A model generated the notes under the pieces. The model worked only from the letters and a program-made list of their open reading frames with translations. It did not search any database and was not told the origin of the DNA. From Opitutales bacterium UBA7389 (GTDB taxonomy: Bacteria; Verrucomicrobiota; Verrucomicrobiia; Opitutales; Opitutaceae): a stretch of DNA of 9,100 nucleotides. The DNA lies in NCBI GenBank assembly GCA_002474325.1, contig DKNL01000092.1, forward strand, positions 1-9,100, in the 5' to 3' direction. The translations under genes and the position numbers were made by a program. This document shows, one piece after another, positions 1 to 5,649 of this stretch (positions within the stretch are counted from its first letter, which is position 1; the number at the start of each line of letters is the position of its first letter).

Positions 1-402
1 ATTTCTTATCATCAGCAGGAGGATGCCGTCTATTTTCTGGCCAATCATCTGCAAGGCGCTTCGCGTGGATCCGTGTTCAAGGTAAACAGCCGCAACTTCA
101 CGGAGGTTATGAAGGTCGAAACGGTGGTTCGAGAACTTACATCCTTGGCGAGTTTGATTATTTCGCCGACTGGAAGAACCTTGATAGCTAGTGCCAAAGG
201 GGAATTGCTGATTCCAAGAAATCGAAAGTCGGCTCGATTGATTCGTTTCAAGCCGGAAATGACGTATTCTTCACCGGGAAAATTCGATTATCTCTCGCTG
301 CCTGGCGGCGACTATATCCTGGCGATGCCGGAAGAAACCGGGGATGCCGGGGCTGGTAAAGGCCAGAGGGTACGAATCACTCAACTGACATCGAAGTATT
401 GA
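1..402 (+). CDS. 3' part of an unrecognised protein gene
   Basis: The reading frame is open from the first base of the window to a TAA at 400-402, giving 133 visible residues, so the gene begins outside the window. A GTG at 73 could be taken as a start, but the frame upstream of it is open and protein-like, so truncation by the window edge is more likely. The visible part has no signal peptide, membrane segment or catalytic motif that I recognise. It has alternating short hydrophobic stretches and a phrase SPTGRTLIASAKGELLI, which resembles the strand-turn pattern of beta-propeller repeats; that is only an impression. The last 20 residues are Gly- and charge-rich and look like a flexible tail. 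It is separated from queC by 369 bases and a possible terminator, so it is probably a separate transcription unit. The function is unknown. Confidence 0.6.
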   Translation: MSYHQQEDAVYFLANHLQGASRGSVFKVNSRNFTEVMKVETVVRELTSLASLIISPTGRTLIASAKGELLIPRNRKSARLIRFKPEMTYSSPGKFDYLSLPGGDYILAMPEETGDAGAGKGQRVRITQLTSKY

Positions 403-598
403 ATTATTGGATATGCAAATCGAGCGTCGCCTGTAGGCGATCGTGGGCCCTGCAATTTCGATGCCAGACGCATTGCTTTGTTAGTAGCGGAAGATCTCCA
501 AGCGCCCGCAAGAAACAGCATGGGCTTCCAGCCTGAGGGAAATCGGCCACAGCGTATAGGCCCCGCAATAGTATGGCATTAGCCAGGCTATGCCGGGC

Positions 599-624
599 TC
601 GACAGGATGCCTGTTCGACTTTTT
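599..624 (+). terminator. Candidate intrinsic terminator after the first gene
   Basis: TCGACAGG and CCTGTTCGA pair across an ATG loop as an 8-bp stem with one bulged T. After a single C comes a run of five T (620-624). A second hairpin (575-594) sits 4 bases upstream. The stem is not especially GC-rich and the terminator lies about 200 bases after the stop at 402, so it may serve that gene or a small transcript in between. Confidence 0.45.
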
Positions 625-735
625 CATATGGGCACTCGGAGATCGCCCGTTAGCTTAGTTGCTTCAGATTCTTAAACTAAGTGTTTCAGATAGCTTTTGC
701 CTATTTGCACGGCTATTGAGATTATAAACGACTCC

Positions 736-764
736 TTGACTTGAATTCGGGGTCCCTCTATCCC
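736..764 (+). promoter_or_regulatory. Candidate sigma-70-type promoter for queCDE
   Basis: TTGACT at 736-741 matches the -35 consensus at five of six positions. A 17-base spacer leads to TATCCC at 759-764, a weak -10 matching at three of six. Transcription would start near 771, right at the queC ATG (772), giving a leaderless or nearly leaderless message. That agrees with the absence of a ribosome binding site before the ATG. An alternative -10, TATAAA at 723-728, has no good -35 at the right distance. This is a prediction only. Confidence 0.3.
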
Positions 765-771
765 CGCCTCG

Positions 772-1509
772 ATGCCGCTAGGATCTGTTAAACACCCCAA
801 ATCTGTCGTCGCTGTCTACTCGGGAGGAATCGACTCTACGGTGATGCTCTACTCCATGAGAGAACTGGGTATCGATATCCGGGGAGCGCTGAGCGTCGAC
901 TATGGGCAAAAGCATCGCAAGGAAATCGAGGTTGCCGCAGGTGTTTGCCAATCGCTCGGCATCGAGCATTATGTGGCGAACTTGAGTGGCATCTCTGGCT
1001 TATTTGGCCACAGTAGTTTGGTTGATTCGAAATTTGCGGTATCAGAGGGGCATTATGAAGAGGAGTCGATGAAATCGACTGTCGTGCCAAATCGGAATAT
1101 GATATTGATATCGTTGGCGACGTCCTGGGCGATTACCAAAGAAACAGAAGGGGTTGCCTACGCGGCCCATTCTGGTGATCATGCGATCTATCCCGATTGT
1201 CGGGAATCGTTCGCCTCCGCCTTGGATGGAGCCATTCAGCTATGCGATTGGGCTTCTGTCCGATTGTATCGTCCCTTCGTCGATTCGAGCAAAACCGAGA
1301 TCGTGGCAGAGGGGATCAGGCTAAAAGTGCCCTTGGGCGAAGCCTGGTCCTGCTACAAGGGGGGCGATCTCCATTGTGGGAGGTGCGGTACGTGTATTGA
1401 GCGGCGGGAAGCCTTCTATTTGGCGGGAGTGGAGGATCCAACGGAATATGAAGCGGACGCTCCCGAGCTCGAAACGCTTGTCAATGCGGGCTGGCGTTTG
1501 ACAACATAA
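772..1509 (+). CDS. queC: 7-cyano-7-deazaguanine (preQ0) synthase QueC
   Basis: QueC converts 7-carboxy-7-deazaguanine to preQ0 with ammonia and ATP, the last of the steps encoded here toward queuosine. The 245-residue length is normal for the family. The PP-loop ATP-pyrophosphatase motif SGGIDST is at residues 17-23. The zinc site near the C-terminus is complete: Cys194, Cys202, Cys205 and Cys208 in the stretch CYKGGDLHCGRCGTC. The family phrase HSGDHAIYPDCR is also present. ATG 772 is the only possible start, because an in-frame TGA lies at 742-744 and no other start codon occurs before the PP-loop. No Shine-Dalgarno sequence precedes it. QueD begins 5 bases after the stop, so this is the first gene of a queCDE operon. 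The product is cytoplasmic. Identification is secure. Confidence 0.97.
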   Translation: MPLGSVKHPKSVVAVYSGGIDSTVMLYSMRELGIDIRGALSVDYGQKHRKEIEVAAGVCQSLGIEHYVANLSGISGLFGHSSLVDSKFAVSEGHYEEESMKSTVVPNRNMILISLATSWAITKETEGVAYAAHSGDHAIYPDCRESFASALDGAIQLCDWASVRLYRPFVDSSKTEIVAEGIRLKVPLGEAWSCYKGGDLHCGRCGTCIERREAFYLAGVEDPTEYEADAPELETLVNAGWRLTT

Positions 1510-1514
1510 AGTCG

Positions 1515-1976
1515 ATGTTCACTTGCCAGAAAACTTACTCGGATATCCCTTTTGCCCACAGGCAGCACAAGCATGAAGGGCATTGCCGGCAAATTCACGG
1601 CCACAATTGGAGCTTTACCTTCACTTTTGGATGCCAGTGCTTAGACGAGTGCGGGTTTGTTGTGGATTTCGGGAAACTGAAGCCTTTACGCGACTGGATT
1701 TCGGAGAACCTAGATCACGCTTGTGTTTTCAATCGGGATGACCCGATGCTGGAGCAATGCACTAGTTTGAGCGATCAAGCGGGAAGGATTGTCTTCAAGC
1801 CCTACATTGTTGATGAATGTTCGAGTGAGGGCTTGGCTACGCACTTGTATGATGTAGTAGACCCTATGATACGTGAACTTACGGCTGATCGTGCCTATCT
1901 GCTCTCGGTAACCGTTATAGAAGATTCTAGGAATAGTGCGACTTTCGCTCCAAAGGGAATTCAAGAACGGATCTAA
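1515..1976 (+). CDS. queD: 6-carboxy-5,6,7,8-tetrahydropterin synthase QueD
   Basis: QueD converts 7,8-dihydroneopterin triphosphate, the product of GTP cyclohydrolase I, to 6-carboxytetrahydropterin. It is a zinc enzyme of the 6-pyruvoyltetrahydropterin synthase fold. The expected zinc ligands are visible: His15 and the HGH pair His28/His30. Cys24, just before the HGH, fits the catalytic cysteine. The LDH phrase near residue 67 and an acidic residue in the VIEDSRNSA segment near the C-terminus fit the remaining active-site elements. At 153 residues it is longer than the roughly 120-residue E. coli type and resembles the longer QueD forms that carry the FAHRQHKHEGHC phrase. It starts 5 bases after queC, and its TAA shares one base with the queE ATG, so the genes are probably translationally coupled. 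GTP cyclohydrolase I (FolE) is not in the window. Confidence 0.95.
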   Translation: MFTCQKTYSDIPFAHRQHKHEGHCRQIHGHNWSFTFTFGCQCLDECGFVVDFGKLKPLRDWISENLDHACVFNRDDPMLEQCTSLSDQAGRIVFKPYIVDECSSEGLATHLYDVVDPMIRELTADRAYLLSVTVIEDSRNSATFAPKGIQERI

Positions 1977-2653
1977 TGGGCTATCCTATTTACGAAACCT
2001 TTTACTCCTGGCAGGGGGAAGGCGTTCATCTTGGTAAATCAGCGTTTTTCATACGCCTTTTTGGTTGCCCGGTTCATTGTCCTTGGTGCGATTCAGCTGG
2101 AACCTGGCATCGAGACTACGTTCCGGAGCGAGTCGACAAATTAGAGGCGGAAACGCTGGCGAAATTGGCGGCAGCTGCAGAGCCCGAGTTGGTAGTGGTA
2201 ACAGGTGGCGAACCCGTGATGCACGATCTTGAAAGCTTGACAGCCGAATTGGGTAAATTGGGTTTGTTACGACATTTGGAAACCTCCGGATGCCGGGAAA
2301 TTTCGGGCGAATGGGATTGGGTTACCTTAAGTCCGAAGCGCGAAGCCGTGCCGGTCCAAAGCTCCTTGGAAAACGCTGACGAGTTTAAGTTGATTATAGA
2401 CAATGATGGAGCGATCGACGAATGGGTGGCTTTCCTGTCTGATCAAATCGATGGAAGACCAGTTTGGCTTCATCCCGAGTGGTCTCAGCATTCGAATACC
2501 GACATCCTTAATCGGATAACCAGTTTCGTTAAGAAAAGCGGATCCCCTTTTAGAGCGGGCACTCAGGCCCATAAATTCTACCAGGCCGACACACTTGATC
2601 CAAATTCTGCAAACCCGAGCCCATTAGGAGGAAATCCAAAACTTGGATACTAA
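1976..2653 (+). CDS. queE: 7-carboxy-7-deazaguanine synthase QueE (radical SAM)
   Basis: QueE rearranges 6-carboxytetrahydropterin to 7-carboxy-7-deazaguanine using an iron-sulfur cluster and S-adenosylmethionine. The cluster-binding motif CX3CX2C is Cys31, Cys35 and Cys38, in FGCPVHCPWCD. The SAM-binding glycine motif TGGEP lies near residue 77, and the opening ETFYSWQGEG phrase is typical of QueE. The length, 225 residues, is normal for the family. The ATG overlaps the queD stop (TAATG), which supports the start. With queC and queD it completes a self-contained GTP-derivative-to-preQ0 branch, apart from FolE. The gene ends 13 bases before recF. No truncation or missing residue is seen. Confidence 0.96.
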   Translation: MGYPIYETFYSWQGEGVHLGKSAFFIRLFGCPVHCPWCDSAGTWHRDYVPERVDKLEAETLAKLAAAAEPELVVVTGGEPVMHDLESLTAELGKLGLLRHLETSGCREISGEWDWVTLSPKREAVPVQSSLENADEFKLIIDNDGAIDEWVAFLSDQIDGRPVWLHPEWSQHSNTDILNRITSFVKKSGSPFRAGTQAHKFYQADTLDPNSANPSPLGGNPKLGY

Positions 2654-2666
2654 TATAGCTTATTAA

Positions 2667-3740
2667 GTGAACTTCCGAAGAGTCAGTCTCGTAAACTATC
2701 GTAACATAAGTCATGCTCGGATCGATCTGGATTCCCGAAGAGTGTTTCTGCATGGCGCGAACGGCCAGGGGAAGACGAATTTCTTAGAAGCTTTGAGTCT
2801 GGCGACTGCTTTGAGGCCGTTTCGCACGCATGAGAATAGGATTATCATTGGCCCGGATAGAGAGCAATCTGAGGCGCGTTTCGAGATTGAGTGTGAGCGG
2901 GAAGGGGAATCCGTTGTCGACGTTCGTATCAAGAGATCTGGAAAAGAGGTAAAATTGGATTCCAAGCCCGTAAGACGGTTGTCCGATTTCGTCGGGAGAT
3001 TTCCAACGGTCGTTTTGTCATCCAACGATTTACAACTAACCAAGGGAGCTCCTGGAGGACGTAGACGTTATTTTGATACCTTTATTTGCGGAATCGATCG
3101 CGATTACTTTGCTTCCTTGCAGCAATATCAAAAACTAGTGCAAGAGAGGAATGCATTAATGCGATCAGAAGAGAGAGATTCGGTCGTTGGGGCATTCGAG
3201 ATGCAAATGGATCGTCCGGCTTTGAAAATCTACCGCTCTAGAAATAAAGTCGTGTCCGAACTACTGCAAATAGCGGAGCCGATCTACGAAAATTTGTCTG
3301 GCAAATCGGAGAAGATGGGAATCGAGTATGCTTTTAGCTCTGAAATGGAGAAAGAGGGGGATTTCCTAGAAACTTTGAATAGGAATCGGAAGCGGGATCG
3401 CTATTTGCAATCTACTAGTCAAGGACCTCATCGAGATGACTACGGACTGTTTGTTAACGGCTTACCCGCTAGCGACTACGCCTCTGAGGGTCAACAAAGG
3501 TCGATAACATTGGCCCTCTCGTTAGCGATCATTCAATACTGGAGCGAACGAAAGGGATTGCTGCCTGTAGCTTTGGCTGACGATGCGTTTGCTGAATTGG
3601 ATACAGTCCGGCGCGAACGGTTTTGGGAAATGCTCGACGAAAACATGCAGTTGATCGCTACGGGCACTCAAGTACCAGCAGTTTGCCGGAGCGGAGAGTG
3701 GGAGACGGTGGCGGTTGAGAATGGCTGCTTTGGCGATTGA
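2667..3740 (+). CDS. recF: DNA replication and repair protein RecF
   Basis: RecF is an ABC-type ATPase of the SMC/Rad50 group. Together with RecO and RecR it helps load RecA at single-strand gaps. Walker A is GANGQGKT at residues 30-37, preceded by the typical RecF opening in which LVNYRN stands for LxNFRN. The ABC signature is SEGQQRS at 273-279. Walker B with its acidic pair is LADDAFAELD, with Asp305 and Asp306 and the D-loop Asp312. At 357 residues it is near the usual 360-380. The GTG start lies immediately after an in-frame TAA and matches the family N-terminus; no good ribosome binding site is visible, so coupling to queE (13 bases away) is likely. recF normally sits with dnaA, dnaN and gyrB, so a place behind queCDE is unusual. 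The gene appears intact. Confidence 0.95.
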   Translation: MNFRRVSLVNYRNISHARIDLDSRRVFLHGANGQGKTNFLEALSLATALRPFRTHENRIIIGPDREQSEARFEIECEREGESVVDVRIKRSGKEVKLDSKPVRRLSDFVGRFPTVVLSSNDLQLTKGAPGGRRRYFDTFICGIDRDYFASLQQYQKLVQERNALMRSEERDSVVGAFEMQMDRPALKIYRSRNKVVSELLQIAEPIYENLSGKSEKMGIEYAFSSEMEKEGDFLETLNRNRKRDRYLQSTSQGPHRDDYGLFVNGLPASDYASEGQQRSITLALSLAIIQYWSERKGLLPVALADDAFAELDTVRRERFWEMLDENMQLIATGTQVPAVCRSGEWETVAVENGCFGD

Positions 3741-3919
3741 GGGGCAACAGCATCCTCGATGCCAGACTCCACTTGGGTTCTTTCAATCTTTGTAGCTATG
3801 GATTACCGTGACTAGGGCAGAACAGACGTGACGCTCGCAGGCTTTGGCGGCTCGCTCTGCTCGGGACTATCGTCCTCCTGCTGGTGCTCTCTCCTCAAAC
3901 TCCTCTTCCTGTCTCAGCT

Positions 3920-3993
3920 TGGCAGCCTCGCAGGGACTCGAACCCCGACAGAAGGAACCAGAATCCTTAGTGCTACCATTACACCACGAGGCT
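3920..3993 (-). tRNA. tRNA-Gln (anticodon CUG)
   Basis: Read on the minus strand, the 74 bases fold as a full cloverleaf. The acceptor stem is AGCCTCG/CGAGGCT. The D stem is GTGT/GCAC with loop AATGGTA. The anticodon stem is AAGGA/TCCTT with loop TTCTGGT, so the anticodon is CUG (plus-strand positions 3959-3961). The T arm carries TTCGAGT. The discriminator is G, and the CCA end is encoded at 3922-3920. The tRNA would read CAG codons. The first acceptor pair is A1-U72, the reverse of the U1-A72 pair found in E. coli tRNA-Gln. The gene stands alone on the minus strand between recF and the decayed region. No strong promoter or terminator is visible around it. Confidence 0.96.
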
Positions 3994-4052
3994 GTCAGAG
4001 CCGTAGAAGGTAGTGACTCTAAAGGCTGAATCAATAGAAAAGAGCTAGGACT

Positions 4053-4376
4053 GTGGCCGCTAGGCATGCACCGCGGCAGCTTTGCAGGGGCGTGAGATCG
4101 GGAACTATCTATAGAAGCTCGGGGCGAGTCAGTTACGGCTTTGCTTACCTTGCTCGAGGTTGGTTTTACAGGCCCTTTGTAAGGGACGTTTTTCCAGAAT
4201 CCTCGCTAGAAGCAAGATTGGTTGCCCCCAAAAAAACTTTAGGCAATGCTATGCATCTTGTTGGTTTGCAGAAACTGTCGAGGGGATAGAACAATTCATG
4301 ATGGATCTGTTTCTTATCGGCCCATAGGGTAAGTTATTGAGCTCTCAGTGTAGAATTACGCAAGCTAGTGCTGTGA
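4053..4376 (+). pseudogene. rnpA: Probable decayed RNase P protein component (rnpA)
   Basis: A 78-codon frame (GTG 4053 to TAG 4287) ends with ARLVAPKKTLGNAMHLVGL and then QKLSRG. This matches the RnpA core pattern RLG-VxxKK-xGNAVxRNRxKRxxRE, but the conserved RNR arginines are replaced by LVG. Reading on in the same frame through stops at 4287, 4299 and 4338 gives WICFLSAHRVSY and, after the stop, ALSVELRKLVL. This aligns without gaps to the RnpA C-terminal helix; as I recall them, E. coli has ALSEALEKLW and B. subtilis LTYEETKKSLQHLF. The family order and spacing are therefore preserved over about 90 residues, despite three stops and the loss of catalytic-surface arginines. The N-terminal 40 residues align poorly, possibly because of indels. 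RnpA is about 110-130 residues long. An intact copy should exist elsewhere. The assignment is by eye and the main alternative is a chance ORF. Confidence 0.5.
4173..4193 (+). terminator. Weak terminator-like hairpin inside the rnpA remnant
   Basis: CCCTT/AAGGG pair around a TGT loop (4173-4185), and after ACG come five T (4189-4193). The stem is only 5 bp, so this may be chance. Confidence 0.15.
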
Positions 4377-4405
4377 AGGGTATTGATTTCGGGTGAGTAG
4401 CGCAT

Positions 4406-5110
4406 TTGATCGGAATGATGAAAGTGGGGATTATCAGCGGAACGAGCATCGCCCGTTCTGGTATATTCGATAACATGGAACTGCAGGTCACTTCGACTCC
4501 CTATGGCGAAATTGATTTTAAGGAAGCTAATGGCATTGTGGTCATCAATCGCCATGGTTTCCGCCATCCTCTGCCCCCCCATCGAACGAATTATCGCGGT
4601 TATGCCCACTTGCTCAAGAAGAAGGGTGTCGAGACCACCCTTTCCCTGAATTCCGTGGGTTCATTGGATGAGGATCTTCTCCCGGGGAGCCTAGTCTCGT
4701 GCTCCGACTACGTTAGTTTCGCCCCCATCACTTTCATCGACGATGCTCAGAGCGCGTTTGCTCCGAGTATCGACAACCGTCTACTGGATAGACTTGAGCC
4801 TAGCTTGTCTCGCCAAATCGTGAAAGATAGGATCTATGCTCAAACGAGGGGCCCGCGTTTCGAGACTAAGGCTGAAGTAAGAATTCTGCAAAAATGGGGA
4901 TGCGACGTTGTCGGGATGACTTTTGCCAACGAATGCGATTTACTCTTGGAGAGTGGAATATCCGTCACGTCCCTATGTATGATCGACAATTTTGCTCATG
5001 GTATTGGTAGCTATAAACTTAGCTATGATTTGTTTCGAAATTTGGTGGACGAAAACCAGAAAATTGTGGATGAGGTGCTAGAGGTGGCAGTCGAGCTATT
5101 CCACGCTTGA
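4406..5110 (+). CDS. MTAP/PNP-family purine nucleoside phosphorylase
   Basis: The protein belongs to the trimeric phosphorylase family that includes 5'-methylthioadenosine phosphorylase (MTAP) and PNP; these cleave purine nucleosides with phosphate to base and (methylthio)ribose 1-phosphate. Visible motifs are the N-terminal glycine/threonine loop GIISGTS (8-14), the phosphate-binding NRHG (48-51), NSVGSL, TRGPRF (147-152) and Met171-Thr172 with Glu176. The base-recognition segment is IDNFAHG (193-199). Aligned to human MTAP TDYD, the two adenine-binding aspartates become Asn195 and Ala197, the arrangement of 6-oxopurine enzymes such as methylthioinosine phosphorylases. At 234 residues it is somewhat short but complete. 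The TTG start at 4406 is 8 bases after GGTGAG; ATG 4415 or 4418 would shorten it by 3-4 residues. The neighbours are decayed genes, so context does not help. Confidence 0.85.
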   Translation: MIGMMKVGIISGTSIARSGIFDNMELQVTSTPYGEIDFKEANGIVVINRHGFRHPLPPHRTNYRGYAHLLKKKGVETTLSLNSVGSLDEDLLPGSLVSCSDYVSFAPITFIDDAQSAFAPSIDNRLLDRLEPSLSRQIVKDRIYAQTRGPRFETKAEVRILQKWGCDVVGMTFANECDLLLESGISVTSLCMIDNFAHGIGSYKLSYDLFRNLVDENQKIVDEVLEVAVELFHA

Positions 5111-5281
5111 GGAAGAATTTTAGAAAAATGGGGTTCAAATGATGGATAGAGTTGTAAATTCCCCTGGGAAACGGCCGATGTTTTATCTTCTCTGATTACG
5201 CAATTGTTGTCAGCGGCGAGCAGCATGGGAAAAATAATGAGCGAATTCCTTCCCGCTGCAGTCATGATTTCATCTAGCTAG
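5111..5281. other. Non-coding stretch between the phosphorylase and the moxR remnant
   Basis: I see no gene here. On the plus strand, in the moxR frame, an open stretch of about 45 codons (roughly 5153-5278, Ala/Ser/Leu-rich) ends at TAG 5279. It could be the eroded N-terminus or the former upstream region of moxR, but it has no recognisable motif. Confidence 0.3.
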
Positions 5282-5527
5282 GTATTTCATCGCTTGAAAT
5301 CACTAACCGGAAGTCGAGTTATGGGTAAAGACGAGGTTATCGACAATATACTCATTTGTTTGGCCGCTGGCGGATACACGCTAATCGAAGATCTTCCCCA
5401 GGTTAGAAAGACGACTCTAGCCTATTGTTTAGCGAAGGCTACGCGTTGAGTCTTTACGCGCATCCAACTAACCAGCGATTTGCTGTCAACCGATGTTACG
5501 GGAGGATCGGTTTACGCCGAAAAGTAA
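5282..5527 (+). pseudogene. N-terminal remnant of a MoxR-type AAA ATPase
   Basis: Read in one frame from 5282, the sequence encodes GSRVMGKDEVIDNILICLAA, GGYTLIEDLPQVRKTTLAYC and LAKATR. A TGA follows at 5447-5449, then VFTRIQLTSDLLSTDVTGGS and VYAEK, then TAA at 5525-5527. This is the opening of a MoxR ATPase, where intact members have GKDEVI, EDLPGVGKTTLA, FxRIQFTSDLLPxDVxGxS and VYD. The Walker A GxPGxGKT is destroyed because two glycines are replaced (DLPQVRKTT). There is an internal stop, and everything after about residue 80 is missing, including Walker B and the sensors; a full MoxR has about 310-330 residues. ATG 5321 lies only two codons before the first conserved block, so the true start is lost. 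MoxR proteins act as chaperone-like ATPases with VWA-domain partners, none of which is present here. The gene cannot make a working ATPase. Confidence 0.85.
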
Positions 5528-5628
5528 AAGTGAACGCACCAAAGCAGACATATCCGAGGATTCTGCCGGTCGGCACGATAAAGCGATTTCCGAGCTCCAG
5601 CCCCTTTGATTTGGCCCCAAGTAGTCAT
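5512..5628 (-). CDS. 38-codon ORF after mrdA; possible rodA 5' remnant
   Basis: An ATG at 5628 begins 21 bases after the mrdA stop. It is preceded by GAGGAG at ideal spacing, so translation initiation is credible. The 38-residue product begins MTTWGQIKGAGARKSLYRAD and ends RICLLWCVHFYFSA before TAA (5514-5512). rodA commonly follows mrdA. RodA proteins start with a short basic segment and a first membrane helix that often ends in YSA, which the FYFSA end faintly recalls, but the hydrophobic stretch is too short for a complete helix. My reading is that this may be the start of a rodA gene cut off at the junction with the moxR remnant, whose end it overlaps by about 16 bases. It could also be an unrelated short ORF. 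The evidence is position, ribosome binding site and weak resemblance. Confidence 0.3.
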   Translation of the reverse strand: MTTWGQIKGAGARKSLYRADRQNPRICLLWCVHFYFSA

Positions 5629-5634
5629 GAAGCG

Positions 5635-5640
5635 CTCCTC
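5635..5640 (-). promoter_or_regulatory. Strong ribosome binding site after mrdA
   Basis: GAGGAG on the minus strand lies 6 bases before the ATG at 5628. It is one of the clearest Shine-Dalgarno sequences in the window, yet the frame it serves has only 38 codons. This suggests that a longer gene once started here. Confidence 0.5.
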
Positions 5641-5649
5641 GAATCGTTT

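Larger units (their letters stand above)
403..771. other. 369-base intergenic region with several inverted repeats
   Basis: I find no convincing gene here on either strand. The region contains a series of short inverted repeats: 427-440 (TCGCC/GGCGA, 4-base loop), 575-594 (GGCAT-AG/CT-ATGCC with one bulged T), 599-618 (see the terminator entry), 654-681 (CTTAGTT/AACTAAG, 14-base loop) and 690-716 (ATAGC/GCTAT, 17-base loop). The first three probably belong to the end of the upstream transcript. The last two lie just before queC and could be part of a leader. I looked for a preQ1 class I riboswitch, expected in some queuosine operons, and did not see its P1 stem and C-rich 3' side. Confidence 0.5.

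Noticed and set aside
640..735. A preQ1 riboswitch ahead of queC, suggested by the AAACTAAG string.
   Set aside because: The required P1 stem with its C-rich 3' side and A-rich tail is not present; AACTAAG instead pairs with an upstream CTTAGTT as a plain hairpin.
3845..3916. A plus-strand frame giving a hydrophobic stretch (RRLWRLALLGTIVLLLVL) that recalls a membrane helix of a VanZ-like protein.
   Set aside because: It has no start codon and follows an in-frame stop. It runs straight into the opposite-strand tRNA gene, and the pyrimidine-rich composition alone yields Leu/Val codons. It may be another remnant, but the support is too thin.
3920..3993. The tRNA-Gln 3' end as an integration site for a mobile island.
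   Set aside because: No integrase, no direct repeat of the tRNA 3' end and no phage-like gene were seen in the window.
3828..4029. Overlapping ORFs of about 60 codons across the tRNA-Gln gene on both strands.
   Set aside because: They are shadows of the tRNA and of a composition-skewed flank. They have no ribosome binding site and no recognisable protein features.
5528..5555. A possible continuation of MoxR (KVNAPKQ, recalling EINRTTPKTQ) in a shifted frame after 5527.
   Set aside because: Only a few residues agree, and only if several small deletions are assumed. The same bases are covered by the minus-strand ORF after mrdA, so I did not extend the pseudogene.
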